Assembly (NCBI RefSeq): GCF_041381155.1
Contig: NC_091135.1
Span: 59,370,567 to 59,434,566, forward strand
Direction: 5' to 3'
Origin: Argopecten irradians
Lineage: Eukaryota > Mollusca > Bivalvia > Pectinida > Pectinidae
Length of the DNA stretch: 64,000 nt
Shown: in pieces, positions 1 to 11,619 of the stretch
How positions within the stretch are numbered: position 1 is the first letter of the stretch
How the letters are laid out: every line of letters starts with the position of its first letter
The notes under the pieces: model-generated
Seen by the model: the letters and a program-made list of their open reading frames with translations, nothing else
What the model was told of the DNA's origin: nothing
Databases searched by the model: none
Translations under genes and position numbers: made by a program

Positions 1-323
1 CATGATAACTTGAGTAAATAAGATCCAAGCTTAATGAAACTTTGCATATAGACTAACATTGGAAATATCTCGAACAAGTTTGAAAATAAGCTTGATTCGA
101 CTCTAACTTATTAAGTAGTAATTGCCCTTTGCTATAATAATTATTGAACCTTGTGAACACGGTTATGTGAGTAAATATGCACCAAGCTTAATGAAACATT
201 GTATGCAGTCCTAATAGATTTATGTTCCTAATTCGTGAACAAAAGACATCAGTTGACTAGTAAATTACATAAATAATTTGTATCAAATATCAGGTGACTG
301 TTAAGGCCCATGGGCCTCTTGTT
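1..323 (+). mobile_element. Helentron-like non-autonomous element (family B), 3' part
   Basis: The stretch ends in a subterminal motif (CAGGTGAC at 291-298), a hairpin (AGGCCCATGGGCCT at 303-316) and the terminal octamer CTCTTGTT at 316-323. The same end recurs at 11371-11405 and, inverted, at 13426. The body resembles the repeats at 28.8-29.5 kb. The 5' end lies outside the window. The helentron/HINE assignment rests on architecture only. Confidence 0.6.
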
Positions 324-1368
324 CAGATTCACTATAAAGATTCAGCTCAGATTTGTTAATAAAATGGTTTTACATGGAATAATTTTAAGTACCAATACGC
401 TTCATAAGAGTGTCTTGCAGTGTAGTCAGATGACTGTTATTGTGTGCAAAAATCAAAGCTATTGGTTGATTTTTCATTACATTACTGCAAGAAATAAAAG
501 TCGTTAGTGATACTCAATTTTAATTTCAGATTGGACAAATCGTAAGTTAAGGCTTCACACTATCAAAAATTCATCAGTATTACCGGTATTTGCAACTTTT
601 ATAAAATTGGTTCTACTTTACTGCAACTTTAAAATGTTGAATGGCAAAGCAGTTTGTTCCAATGATTCCTTAGTAAGTTAGTTATGAGTTTGTCTGTCCG
701 TCCAGCAATATTTTATTTTAAACACTACTAATCCTTAACGATTGAGTGGATTGCAACCAAATTTGGCCTGAAGGGGTAGTAGAACCAATTCTTTAATAAC
801 TTGGCGACATGCATCAATGACTAGCATTATAAAAAGGGCAAGGGTTCCACTATACGAGAAGACACAACAAGAATATACTGCAGTCTCCCAATACATGCAC
901 CTTGCACTTCAAACACACTACACACCCCATACATGAGAGATCATCCTTACATGACCCTGGCTGTTAATAGGACGTTAATAAATCAAAAAAACAAAATCTA
1001 TAAAAAGTAAAACAATGGTTGAACTAGCTGTCTTGACTGTGACATGAAAATTGCAGTGCAAAATAGTTTGTTCTTTATCAATGAGTTTTTGCTAATAAGC
1101 AGCATTTGTCCATCTGTTCCATCTGTCTGCTATAGGGAGGAAAGAACTTGGAGTCTCTTGCTGCTATGGTTCAACTCCTGTTTTCTCTGGGGGCTTTTTT
1201 GGCTTGCTTTGCTTCAATACTATCAAATCTGGTGTTTCAAATGAACAAAAATAATAAAAAAAAAAATCCAACAAAATTTTGTTTCAGGCTCTTAACAAGT
1301 GGAAGAATAAAGCTAGTTGCTTTTTCTAAATATTAAAAAAAAGAATACTTTGTAAATAAATTGTAACA
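324..1368. other. Gene-less stretch with repeat fragments
   Basis: No convincing exon was found. A stretch near 690-790 resembles family B core sequence (a Cys-free, CCGTCC-containing segment). Around 940-990 there is a SINE-like tail (CCCTGGCTGTTAATAGGACG) also seen near 4.9 kb and, inverted, near 63.5 kb. It may be intron of the VWC gene that follows. Confidence 0.4.
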
Positions 1369-2675
1369 GGAAGGGGGCAGTAATACTGATGGAAGACCTC
1401 AGTTTGAAATAGGAAGGGGCAATAATACTGATGGAAGACCTCACTTTGTAATAGGAAGGGGGCAGTAATACTGATGGAAGACCTCACTTTGGAATAGGAA
1501 GGGGGCAATAATACTGATGGAAGACCTCACTTTGTAATAGGAAGGGGGCAGTAATACTGATGGAATACCTCAGTTTGTAATAGGAAGGGGGCAGTAATAC
1601 TGGTGGAAGACCTCACTTTGTAATAGGAATGGGGCAGTAATACTGATGGAAGACCTCACTTTGTAATAGGAAGGGGGCAATAATACTGATGGAAGACCTC
1701 ACTTTGTAATAGGAAGGGGGCAGTAATACTGATGGAAGACCTCACTTTGTAATAGGAAGGGGGCAATAATACTGATGGAAGACCTCACTTTGTAATAGGA
1801 AGGGGGCAATAATACTGATGGAAGACCTCACTTTGTAATAGGAAGGGGGCAGTAATACTGATGGAATACCTCAGTTTGTAATAGGAAGGGGGCAGTAATA
1901 CTGGTGGAAGACCTCACTTTGTAATAGGAATGGGGGCAGTAATACTGATGGAAGACCTCACTTTGTGATAGGAAGGGTGGGTAATACTAATGGAAGACCT
2001 CACTTTGTGATAGGAATGGGGCAGTAATACTGATGGAAGACCTCACTTTGTGATAGGAAGGGGGGGGGGGGGTAATACTAATGGAAGACCTCACTTTGTA
2101 ATAGGAATGGGGCAGTAATACTGATGGAAGACCTCACTTTGTAATAGGAATGGGGCAGAAAGGGGGTAGGAATACTGGTGAAAGACCTCAGTTTGTAATA
2201 GGAAGGGGGCATTAACACTGATGGAAGACCTCACTTTGTAATAGGAAGGGGGCAGTAATACTGATGGAAGACCTCACTTTGTGATAGGAAGGGGGGGGGG
2301 GGGTAATACTAATGGAAGACCTCAGTTTGTGATAGGAAGGGGCAGTAATACTGATGGAAGACCTCACTTTGTAATAGGAATGGGGCAGTAATACTGATGG
2401 AAGACCTCACTTTGTGATAGGAGGGGGGGGGGGAGGTAATACTAATGGAAGACCTCAGTTTGTGATAGGAAGGGGCAGTAATACTGATGGAAGACCTCAC
2501 TTTGTAATAGGAAGGGGGCAGGAAGGGGGGTAATGCTAATGGAAGACCTCAGTTTGTGATAGGAAGGGGCAGTTATACTGATGGAAGACCTCGGTTTGTA
2601 TTAGGAAGGGGGCAGTAATACTAATGGAAGACCTCAGTTTGTAATAGGAAGGGGGCAGTAATTCTAATGGAAGAC
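1369..2675. repeat. 43-bp purine-rich satellite array
   Basis: About 30 copies of a 43-bp unit containing GGAAGGGGGCAGTAATACTG and GGAAGACCTCACTTTG. Copies differ by point changes and by G-run length; some runs exceed ten G. It ends about 110 bp before the first visible VWC exon, so it is probably intronic. Short open frames on the - strand are by-products of the repeat. Confidence 0.9.
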
Positions 2676-2784
2676 CATGTGACCAGAATATTACACAGTA
2701 GAGATATTTCTTTCATCATAGTTTGTATTTTGTATTGGTGTCGAATATATAGCAGTACACAAGTTTGATTGTGTCTTCTTTCAG

Positions 2785-3636
2785 ACAAGTGTAACTACAA
2801 GAGTCAGTCCTACGCACAAGACGCTGAATGGGAAGATGGCTGTACCAAGAAGTGCAAGTGTACAAATGCTGAGCAAGGGTTGTACGAGTGTAGAGATAGG
2901 TAAGTCATGTATGGAAACTGGAGAAATACCAGAACCAAAAAATAGTTATATTTACTAAGCTAAAAGACATGACACCTATAGTAACATTGTAGGAGTATAG
3001 ATATAATTGCTTCATTTACTTTCTTAATTCCTCAAAATGTTGAGAGTATAGAGAAATGGAGGGGAAAATAAATGAATTGAAACAGACTTATTTACATTGA
3101 GATTTTGGATCAAAGTTCAGTCTGCAATAAAATCGCACTACTACATGTATACACAGGACTCCACATAATCGTAAAACAGTTTTTAGAATATTTTGGTTAT
3201 TTGTAAAAAAAATCTGCAGGCCCAATTTTTTCCTTTTTTATCTTTGTTTTTCAACTCCATGTATTTGCATAAATTTTTCACATGACCTCCGGTTACTTTA
3301 CGTGCCAGTTAATAGATTTCATGTCCTAGCATCGCAAAAGTAGATTTCTGCTGACTTATTGAAGAGATATAGTGTCTAAAGTTTTGAACAACAGGTGTCT
3401 TGTTCGTTTTAAAATAGTATGATGTTGTCGTACGGTAATACTACATCATATGTTTGAAAACAAGCCAGTCACCTGTGTTTTAACCAATTTGTTCCACGTT
3501 TTGTGATTTAATTTACAGATGTCCTCTATGGACGCTACCAGACATCTGTCACTGGGATCCACCCAAACCTGGAAAGTGCTGCAGACAGCCTGTGTGTCCG
3601 CCGCCATACGAGGTACAGGGCTACCCCGACGAGTAG
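2785..3636 (+). CDS. VWC-domain protein, last two exons
   Basis: Two spliced exons encode the C-terminal end of a cysteine-rich protein. The first exon is 2785-2899 (acceptor TTTCAG, donor GTAAGT; it enters at codon position 2 and leaves after position 2). The second is 3519-3636 (acceptor TTTACAG), ending in TAG at 3634. The joined frame has a von Willebrand factor C pattern: an early Cys, an aromatic plus W-E-D-G-C block, CKC, then C-P-L, a CC pair as CCRQPVC, and a short acidic tail. Proteins with this domain are usually secreted and bind BMP-type ligands or matrix; here that is inference. About 77 residues are visible; the start and any signal peptide lie upstream, probably outside the window. 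No close family member can be named from this piece. Confidence 0.75.
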
Positions 3637-3680
3637 ACAACCTTTATTTATTACACTTTTTATATGTCACACTGAACGAC

Positions 3681-3686
3681 ATTAAA
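3681..3686 (+). promoter_or_regulatory. Candidate poly(A) signal ATTAAA
   Basis: ATTAAA lies 45 bp after the VWC stop codon and is followed by a T/A-rich run. It is the nearest common polyadenylation hexamer, so it plausibly ends the VWC transcript. Confidence 0.4.
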
Positions 3687-3689
3687 TGA

Positions 3690-4205
3690 ATTTTGTACAA
3701 AAAATAACTTTTATTCATCTTCTCCTTCAAAAGAACAACTATGATTTTCTATATTGACAGCAAACATTATTTATCTGACTTCTAAAGAACTAGAATACAA
3801 TTTTCCGGTTACTTCTATTTCATCTTAATTGGCCCAACTGCAATGGATGTGTGATAAACAAAAACTTATAAAAAGATTCAATGCTGTAAAGATCAATTTT
3901 ATAAAGCAAACAAATATTGGGAGACATCTAAAGGACAAAAAGGAGTACATAATTATAGAAAAACTAACAGTGGGTTTAGTGATACTAATGTTGTAGGAAA
4001 CAATAGTGATGTAAGAATTACTACACGTTCAAACATTTGAAACTGAAACCTTTTCTATGGTGACTTGGAAATGATATGAGAAATAAAAGTTATTGTGTGA
4101 GAATGCAATACTTTTCATGTGAATGCAGTAGGATTTTTTTGAAAATATAGTGTACTTGTCAACAGAAGCATATGCACACAATAATTATTTCATGTCCTTT
4201 CTGAG
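3690..4205. other. Gene-less stretch, nothing recognised
   Basis: AT-rich sequence downstream of the VWC gene. No exon, tandem repeat or RNA gene stands out. Confidence 0.4.
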
Positions 4206-4210
4206 CCACC

Positions 4211-4395
4211 TTACTTTTTTAATCATCCATCATCAGATGGTGGGGCTATTCAAATAGCCTTTCATCTGTGGTCTGTCATCCTTCTGTCCATTCTTGTTAC
4301 CGTTATTTCTCAGAAAGTGTAGAAAGGATCTTTCTCAAATTTCATGTATAGATTCCCCTAGGCCCCTAATTGTGTATATTTAAGCATTTAAGCAT
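4211..4395 (+). mobile_element. Helentron-like family A, 5' fragment
   Basis: Shows the family A start (a T run, then CCATCATCAGATGGTGGGGC), a CTGTCC-rich stretch and part of one core repeat (TTATTTCTCAGAAAGTG onward). The copy is diverged and stops after about 185 bp. Confidence 0.6.
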
Positions 4396-4834
4396 TGTCA
4401 TATGACAACCATAATGCTTAAAATTACATTTAGGTAGTCATTTCCACTATAAAAAAAGAAAAAGGGCAGGAAAGAGATGAGTCTTTCTAGTGTGTTGCCA
4501 TGGACAACCGACCATCGATAAAACGGGATATACAACGATAAGAACATTTTAATCCATTAAAGTATTTACATCAGAATATATTTCCATATTAATCAATTTT
4601 CAGAATATGTTATATTCTTTAGTGAATTATCATACTGATAACCGGTAAAACCCAGTCATTTCTTGACCTTTTGAACTCTGTGGTATTGTATGCCGAAGCC
4701 TAACTGCCAATGTAAATACTGTAAAATATCATATATTAGGTTTAGTAGCAACATAAAGGTACTGTGCATTGGTAATGTAAATATCGTATTTTACCAAGAG
4801 CCTTTCACGGGGTTGCAAGTTTTGGGGCAGTTGT

Positions 4835-4970
4835 CAGGTATTGATGAGTGACCAGTGGTTTTCCTCTAGGTACTCCGGTTTCCTCCGCCAACAAACTGGT
4901 ATACATGTCCTTAAATGACCCTTGCTGTTACTAGTAGTAAGATGTTAAACTAATAAAATCAAACAGCATT
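4835..4970 (+). repeat. SINE-like dispersed repeat
   Basis: Contains TACTCCGGTTTCCTCCGCC and, about 60 bp on, TGACCCTTGCTGTTACTAG then GTTAAAC and A-rich sequence. A related tail occurs at 940-990 and an inverted relative at 63.49-63.60 kb. This combination is frequent in mollusc DNA; no tRNA-like head was proved. Confidence 0.4.
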
Positions 4971-5332
4971 TTGGAACTAATTGGTCAACAAAATTGCTGA
5001 AAGAATCTCTTTCAGAACCTATGCTACACTCAAATTGTATTGCAAACACACTACATGTAGTCACTCATGATAAGGTATAAAATCTATTTCCATTCAAACA
5101 ACATAAACTGATGTACCGTAACTGAGCGTCTCCGGAGCATGCAGAAACAGGAAACATATTTGGAACAAATGGACATTATTTTGGTATTGAAGGAAATGCT
5201 AAAAAGGTTTAATTCTTGATTTAATTGGGTTTGGTAATTTTGTGTGTGCTCCATGTTTTATTGAACCAGTCTATTAAATAGCAAACCAGTCTAACGATTT
5301 TCATGATTTATAAAACACAACAAACCAGAAAA

Positions 5333-5680
5333 TGTACAAGAGATCCCAGAGGGATCTTGGTGCCCATCAAAAAATGATTTACGTCTGACAACAGAAAGAG
5401 GGATCTTTTCTCTGCTTTTACAACTTTTCCAAACATACTACCTATAAAATATGAGACATCCCTTCAATATTTTCTGAGAAATAGCGGTAATAAACTTCAA
5501 TTATCAAAATCCAAGATGGCTGCCTGTCGGCTATCTTGTTGACCAATCTGTCCCAAAATGAAATATGACCAACAAGGGACCATGGGGTAACTACATATGA
5601 AATTTGATATTATCCCTTTAGCACTTTCTGAGAAACAGCGGTAACAAACTTTAACTACCAAAATCCAAGTCCCCATCATA
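5333..5680 (-). mobile_element. Helentron-like family A, 3' fragment
   Basis: Reads, inverted, as the A terminus: ACAAGAG, the hairpin GATCCCAGAGGGATC, then GGTGCCCATC and about two core repeats. It is cut at its inner side, where a different repeat begins. Confidence 0.6.
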
Positions 5681-5683
5681 ATT

Positions 5684-5990
5684 TCTGTTGAAGAACTCAA
5701 ACATATAATTATAACCCCGCAACAAAGTTAAGAGGGAGGGGGTATGCTGGAATCGGGTTGTCCGTTTGTCTGTCTGTAGACACAACTTTGTCCAGCAAAC
5801 TCTTAAACTACTTGACAGCTTTTGATAAAATTTAGAACACAGAACCCTGACATAAAGGTGAGTTGAGTAAACTATAGAGGGTTCTTCAATGCCCCTATCA
5901 AAGGAGATATTACTAAATTTGTTCAGTGAGCAAAGAGGGAGGGTGGTATTAGTCGGCCATTCTGGCAACAGTTCTAGTTATGGTATGTAA
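5684..5990. mobile_element. Another dispersed repeat fragment with CCGT/CTGT-rich start
   Basis: Begins near AACCCCGCAACAAAG, then GTCCGTTTGTCTGTCTG and ACACAACTTTGTCC. The order (short motif, then CCGT-like stretch) resembles the 5' ends of families A-C, so it may be a further helentron-like family. The 3' end was not identified. Confidence 0.35.
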
Positions 5991-6306
5991 GAGTGGTAAT
6001 TTAGTTTATTATTTGATTTTGAGGAACATATTTGTATAATTTGACTATAGTCTTTCTGAGTCCCGAGATGCAGTATCAGGTCTTCATGCTTCCCAGGGTC
6101 CTGGAACCCAATATCAGGTTTTCATGCCTGTCAGGATCCTGGGACCCAGTATCAGGTCTTCATGCCTCTCAGGATCCTGGGACCCAGTATCAGGTCTTCA
6201 TGCCTCTTAGGATCCTGGGACCCAGTATCAGGTCTTCATGCCTCTCAGGATCCTGGGACCCAGTATAAGGTCTTCATGCCTCTCAGGATCCTGAGACCCA
6301 GTATCA

Positions 6307-6414
6307 GGGCCAGGCACCATAAAACTTTCTAAGACAGATGCTTTACTCAAGTCTATGTAAAATGATACACTTGAGTAAAAAATTGTCTGAGAATAGTTTT
6401 ATGGTGCCAGGCCC
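6307..6414. mobile_element. MITE-like hairpin inside satellite, copy 1
   Basis: A 108-bp inverted repeat with ends GGGCCAGGCACCATAAAAC and GTTTTATGGTGCCAGGCCC. It interrupts one 38-bp unit. The loop carries CTCAAGTCTATG. Confidence 0.75.
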
Positions 6415-6795
6415 TGGTCTTCATGCCTTTCAGGATCCTGGGACCCAGTATCAGGTCTTCATGCCTCTCAGGATCCTGGGACCAAGTATCAAGTCTTCAT
6501 GCCTCTCAGGATCCTGGGACCCATTATCAGGTCTTCATGCCTCTCAGGATCCCGAAATCCAGTATCAGGTCTGCATGCCGCTCAGGATCCTGGGATCCAA
6601 TATCAGGTCTGCATGCCTCTCAGGATCCTTGGACCCAGTATCAGGTCTTCATGCCTCTCAGGATCCTGGGACCCAGTATCAGGTCTTCATGCCTCTCAGG
6701 ATCCTGGGACACAGTATCAGATCTTCATGCCTCTCAGGATCCTGGGACCCAGTATCAGGTCTTCATGCCTCTCAGGATCCTGAGACCCAGTATCA

Positions 6796-6903
6796 GGGCC
6801 AGGCACCATAAAACTTTCTCAGACAGATGCTTTACTCAAGTCTATGTAAAATGATACACTTGAGTAAAAAATTGTCTGAGAATATTTTTATGGTGCCGGG
6901 CCC
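6796..6903. mobile_element. MITE-like hairpin inside satellite, copy 2
   Basis: Nearly the same as copy 1, 489 bp downstream, and interrupts the unit at the same place. This suggests the insert was copied together with the array and did not insert twice. Confidence 0.75.
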
Positions 6904-8365
6904 TGGTCTTCATGCCTCTCAGGATCCTGGGATCCAGTATCAGGTCTTCATGCCTCTAAGGATCCTAGGACCAGGTATCAGGTCTTCATGCCTCTCAGGA
7001 TCCTGGGACCCAATATCAGGTCTGCATGCCTCTCAGGATCCTGGGACCCAGTATCAGGTCTGCATGCCTCTCAGGATCCTGGGACCCAGTATCAGGTCTG
7101 CATGCCTCTCAGGATCCTGGGACCCAGTATCAGGTCTGCATGCCTCTCAGGATCCTGGGACCCAGTATCAGGTCTTCATGCCTCTCAGGATCCCGGGACC
7201 CAGTATCAGGTCTTCATGACTCTCAGGATCCCAAAATCCAGTATCAGGCTTTCATGCCTCTCAAGGTCCCGGGACCCAGTATCAGGTTTTCATGCCTCAC
7301 AGGATCCTGAGATCCAGTATCAGGTCTTCATGCCTCTCAGGATCCTGGGACCCAGTATCAGGTCTTCATGCCTCTTAGGATCCTGGGACTCAGTATCAGG
7401 TCTTTATGCCTCTCAGGATCCTGGGACCCAGTATCAGGTCTTCATGCCTCTCAGAATCCAGGACCTAGTATCAGGTCTTTATGCCTCTCAAGGTCCTAAG
7501 ACGCAGTATCAGGTCTTCATGCCTTTGTTACTTTTTGTAATGTCATTTTTGATTGGCTAAGTCTAAACTTAAAACTATTTTTAAAGTGTGTAAACATTTT
7601 CAGGATGACCAATTGTCATCGTGTTTCGTCCGTCGTCGTCCGTCGTCCGCCGTCCGCCATGCGTCGTGCGTCGTGCGTAAGACTATTTATACAAAAGCCT
7701 ACTCCTCCTAAACCCTTGAGTGAATTACATCCATATTTGGGATGAAACAACCTCGGGGAAGGACAATCATATTTTATATAAATGAGATAGGTCCGACCCC
7801 TAGGGGCAGAGGGGCGGGGCCCCAAAAGGGCAAATTTTCTTAATTTTAGCTTTTAAATCCTACTCCTTCATCCTTGGATGGATTACATCCATGTTTGGTG
7901 TGAAACATCATTGGGGACGGACAATCATATTTTATATAAATGAGCCTGGTCCAACCCCTAGGGGCTGAGGGGTAGGGCCCCAAAATGGCAAATTTTCTTA
8001 ATTTTAGCTGTCCCAATTCCTGTTTTCAGGTTTCGGTCTCCGATCTCAATGAAAAATTTGTCTATAGGGGTTTTAATTGATGCCGAACAACATACACAAT
8101 TTTCTTAAAGATTTTTGGTATTCCAAGATGGCCGCTGGCCTACTTCCTGTTTTAAGGTTTCAGTCTACGATCTCAATTAAAATTGGTCTATAGGGGTTTT
8201 AATTGATGCCGAACAACATGAAAACATTTTCATAAAGATTTTGGTATTCCAAGATGGCCACTGGCCCACTTCCTGTTTTCAGGTTTCAGTCTCCGATCTC
8301 AATGAAAATTGGTCTATAGGGGTTTTAATTGATTCAGAAGGGGGAACTTTAGGTGAGGACAATCA

Positions 8366-11100
8366 TATTTTTAGCCCACCATCATCAGATGGTGGGCTAT
8401 TCCAATCGCCCTGCGTCCGTGGTCCGTCGTCCGTCCGTAAACAATGCTTGTTATCACTATTTCTAAAAAAACTGCCGCAGGGATTTTTTTCAAACTTCAC
8501 ATGTAGGGTCCCCTTGGTCCATATTTGTGCCATACAGATTTTGAGGCTGATCGGAAAAACAAGATGGCCGCCAGGCAGCCATCTTTGATTTTGGCAGTTG
8601 AAGTTTGTTATCGATATTTCTTGAGAACTACTGAAGGGATTTTGTTCAAACTTCACAGGGAGGGTACCCTTGGTCCCTAGTTGTGCCATACAGATTTTGC
8701 GGCTGATCGGAAAAACAAGATGGCCGCCAGGCAGCCATCTTTGATTTTGGCAGTTGAAGTTTGTTATCCTCAAAAAGTGCGGAAGGGATCTTTCTCAAAT
8801 TTAATATGTAGGTTCCCCTAGGGCCCTTGTTGTGCATATTGCATTTTTGGACCGATCGGTGAACAAGATGGCCGCCAGGCCGCCATCTTGGATTTCGATA
8901 GTTAAAGTTTGTTATGGCTATTTCTCAGATAGTACTGAAGGGATCTGTCTCAAATTTCATATGTAGGTTCCCCTAGGGACCTAGTTGTGCATATTGTATT
9001 TTGGGACCGATCGGTTAACAAAATGGCCGCCAAGCAGCCATCTTGGATTTTGTTATTCAAAGTTTGTTATGGCTATTTCTCAGATAGTACTGAAGGGATC
9101 TGTCTCAAATTTCATATGTAGGTTCCCCTAGGGACCTAGTTGTGCATATTGTATTTTGGGACCGATCGGTTAACAAAATGGCCGCCAAGCAGCCATCTTG
9201 GATTTTGTTATTCAAAGTTTGTTATGGCTATTTCTCAGATAGTACTGAAGGGATCTGTCTCAAATTTCATATGTAGGTTCCCCTAGGGACCTAGTTGTGC
9301 ATATTGTATTTTGGGACCGATCGGTTAACAAAATGGCCGCCAAGCAGCCATCTTGGATTTTGTTATTCAAAGTTTGTTATCGCTATTTTTCAGATAGTAC
9401 TGAAGGGATCTGTCTCAAATTTCATATGTAGGTTCCCCTAGGGACCTTGTTGTGCATATTCCTTTTTTGGGCCGATCGGTTAACAAGATGGCCGCCAGGC
9501 AGCCATCTTGGATTTTGTTATTCAAAGTTTGTTATCGCTATTTCTCAGAAAGTACTGAAGGGATCTGTCTCAAAATTCATATGTAGGTTCCCCTAGGGCC
9601 CTAGTTGTGCATATTGTGATATGGGACCGATCGGTCAACAAAATTGCTGCCAGGCAGCCATCTTGGATTTTTAAGTCATCTGACCCTATAGTCATCATGT
9701 TTCGTCCGTCGTCGTGCGCCGTCCGCCGCGTGCGTTAACTTTTCACATTTTGAACTTCTTCTCAAGTTTGACCAGTGGGATTGAGCTGAAACTTACCTGA
9801 AATGATCCTGAGATGGTCCCGACAAAGTGTTGTTATTTTTCGGGTCGATCCGAAATCCAAGATGGCCGCCACAGCCGCCATTTTGAAAACACGTTTTGAA
9901 CTTCTCAAATTCTACTGGTGCGATTTGGCTGAAACTTGCATGAAATGATCCTGACATGGTCCCGACAAAGTGTTGTTATTTTTTGGGTTGATCCGAAATC
10001 CAAGATGGCCGCCACAGCCGCCATCTTGAAAACTCATTTTGAACTTCTCAAGTTCTACCGGTGCGATTTGGCTGAAACTTGCATGAAATGATCCTGACAT
10101 GGTCCCGACAAAGTGTTGTTATTTTTCGGATCGAACCGAAATCCAAGATGGCCGCCACAGCCGCCATCTTGAAAACACATTTTGAACTTCTCAAGTTCTA
10201 CCGGTGCGATTTGGCTGAACGTGTATGAAATGATCCTGACATGGTCTTTACAAAGTGTTGTTTTTTCCCGGATCGAACCGAAATCCAAGATGGCCGCCAC
10301 AGCCGCCATTTTGAAAACACGTTTTGAACTTCTTCTCAAGTTCTACTGGTGCAATTTGGCTGAAACTTGCATGAAATGATCCTGACATGGTCCCGACAAA
10401 GTGTTGTTATTTTTCGAGTTGATCCGAAATCCAAGATGGCCGCCACAGCCGCCATCTTGAAAACACATTTTGAACTTCTTCTCAAGTTCTACTGGTGCGA
10501 TTTGGCTGAAACTTGCATGAAATGATCCTGACATGGTCCCGACAAAGTATTGTTACATCTCTGGTTGATCCCAAATCGAAGATGACTACCACGACACTAT
10601 ATCTAATTAATTTCCTATATTTAAAGGCCCTTGGGCCTCTTGTTTGAAATAAAATTTATTGAAAGAAATTGAAAATGATCCTGACATGATCCTGACAAAG
10701 TGACACCATATATAATTAATTTTACTATTGTCAAGGTAGTCAGATGACCGTTAAGGCCCTTTGGGCCTCTTGTTATATTCAAAGTTTGTTATCGCTATTT
10801 CTCAGAAAGTATTGAATGGATCTTTCTCAAATTTCACATGTAGGTTTCCCTAGGGCCCTAGTTATGCATATTGTGATTTGGGACCGATTGATCAACAAGA
10901 TGGCCGCCAAGGAGTCATCTTGGATTTTGATAGTTGAAGTTTGTTACCGCTATTTCTCAAAAGGTACTGAAGCGATATGTCTCAAATTTTATATGTAGTA
11001 TGTTTGAAAAAGTTTAAAAAGTAGAGAAAATATCCATCTTTCCTTTGTCAGATATAGATCATTCTTTGGTGGGCGCCAAGATCCCTCTGGGATCTCTTGT
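8366..11100 (+). mobile_element. Helentron-like family A inserted in the outer B element
   Basis: Starts with TTTTTAGCCCACCATCATC and its hairpin partner GATGGTGGGC, then GTCCGTCGTCCGTCCG. It holds about eight core repeats of 150-160 bp (each with CAAGATGGCCGCC and TAGGTTCCCCTAGGG). It ends in GGTGGGCGCC, the hairpin GATCCCTCTGGGATC and CTCTTGT. A second B element interrupts it from about 9675 to 10774. GCCCACCA near the start and TGGTGGGC near the end form subterminal inverted repeats. Confidence 0.7.
9675..10774 (+). mobile_element. Innermost helentron-like family B element
   Basis: Starts with AGTCATCTGACC, followed by TTTCGTCCGTCGTCG, and carries six core repeats of about 143 bp (each with GATGGCCGCCACAGCCGCC). 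It ends twice: a hairpin AGGCCCTTGGGCCT at 10624-10638 with CTCTTGTT, and a second complete terminus 130 bp on (GTCAGATGACC, GGCCCTTTGGGCC, CTCTTGTT at 10767-10774). GTCATCTGAC and GTCAGATGAC are the subterminal inverted repeats. Confidence 0.7.
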
Positions 11101-11619
11101 ATAAAGGACCGAGCTAAGACCCATGGGGATAGTACGGCGGAGGTCCAAAATGGGAGCTTTGCTGAAATTTGGCTTTAAAATCTGACGACTCCTCATATTA
11201 ATCCTTGAATGGGTTACAACCATATATGGATGAAGGGCTACAAAATTTGTTCAACAAATGACATTTACCTATTTCAGAAACTTACATATTCAACTAAGGA
11301 GTTCCTTGTATTGTTTATATTAATCGTTAACCAATACTTTATACTGTGACTTTGTTGTTTTGTGTCATGAGTCAGATGACCGTTTAGGCCCATGGGCCTC
11401 TTGTTAATAAGAACCTTTGATATTTCACAACCAACAGCAGACCTTAACAACACTTTTACTCGTGACAAATAATTTTTTAAATGAATGTTAATTATCAAGT
11501 GTCCTTTCAGTAACTCAATCTGTTTCTCTCTCTCTCAAGTTTCCCTTCCTTTCAGAAACTCTATTTCTCTCGTGTTTCTTTTTATTTTCCATTCCTTTCA
11601 CCGCCTTACAGAAAAGAAC

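Larger units (their letters stand above)
6056..7525. repeat. 38-bp satellite array
   Basis: About 33 copies of a 38-bp unit containing GGATCCTGGGACCCAGTATC and AGGTCTTCATGCCTC. The array is broken by two copies of a hairpin insert (6307-6414 and 6796-6903). Because 38 is not a multiple of three, all frames cycle through the same peptide phrases; the open frames are not genes. Confidence 0.92.
7600..11405 (+). mobile_element. Outer helentron-like element, family B (hosts two nested elements)
   Basis: The 5' end is near CAGGATGACCAATTGTCATC, followed by a CGTCCGTCGTC-rich stretch and two kinds of internal tandem repeat (about 185 bp with CCTACTCC; about 134 bp with CCTGTTTTCAGG). The 3' end at 11371-11405 has GTCAGATGACCG, the palindrome GGCCCATGGGCC and CTCTTGTT. 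The element is split at about 8366/11101 by a family A element; sequence on the far side continues the same internal repeat. No protein is encoded. Confidence 0.65.

Noticed and set aside
6032-7560. Frames of 94-190 codons in the 38-bp array
   Set aside because: All frames repeat the same phrases because the unit shifts frame each copy; no gene signal.
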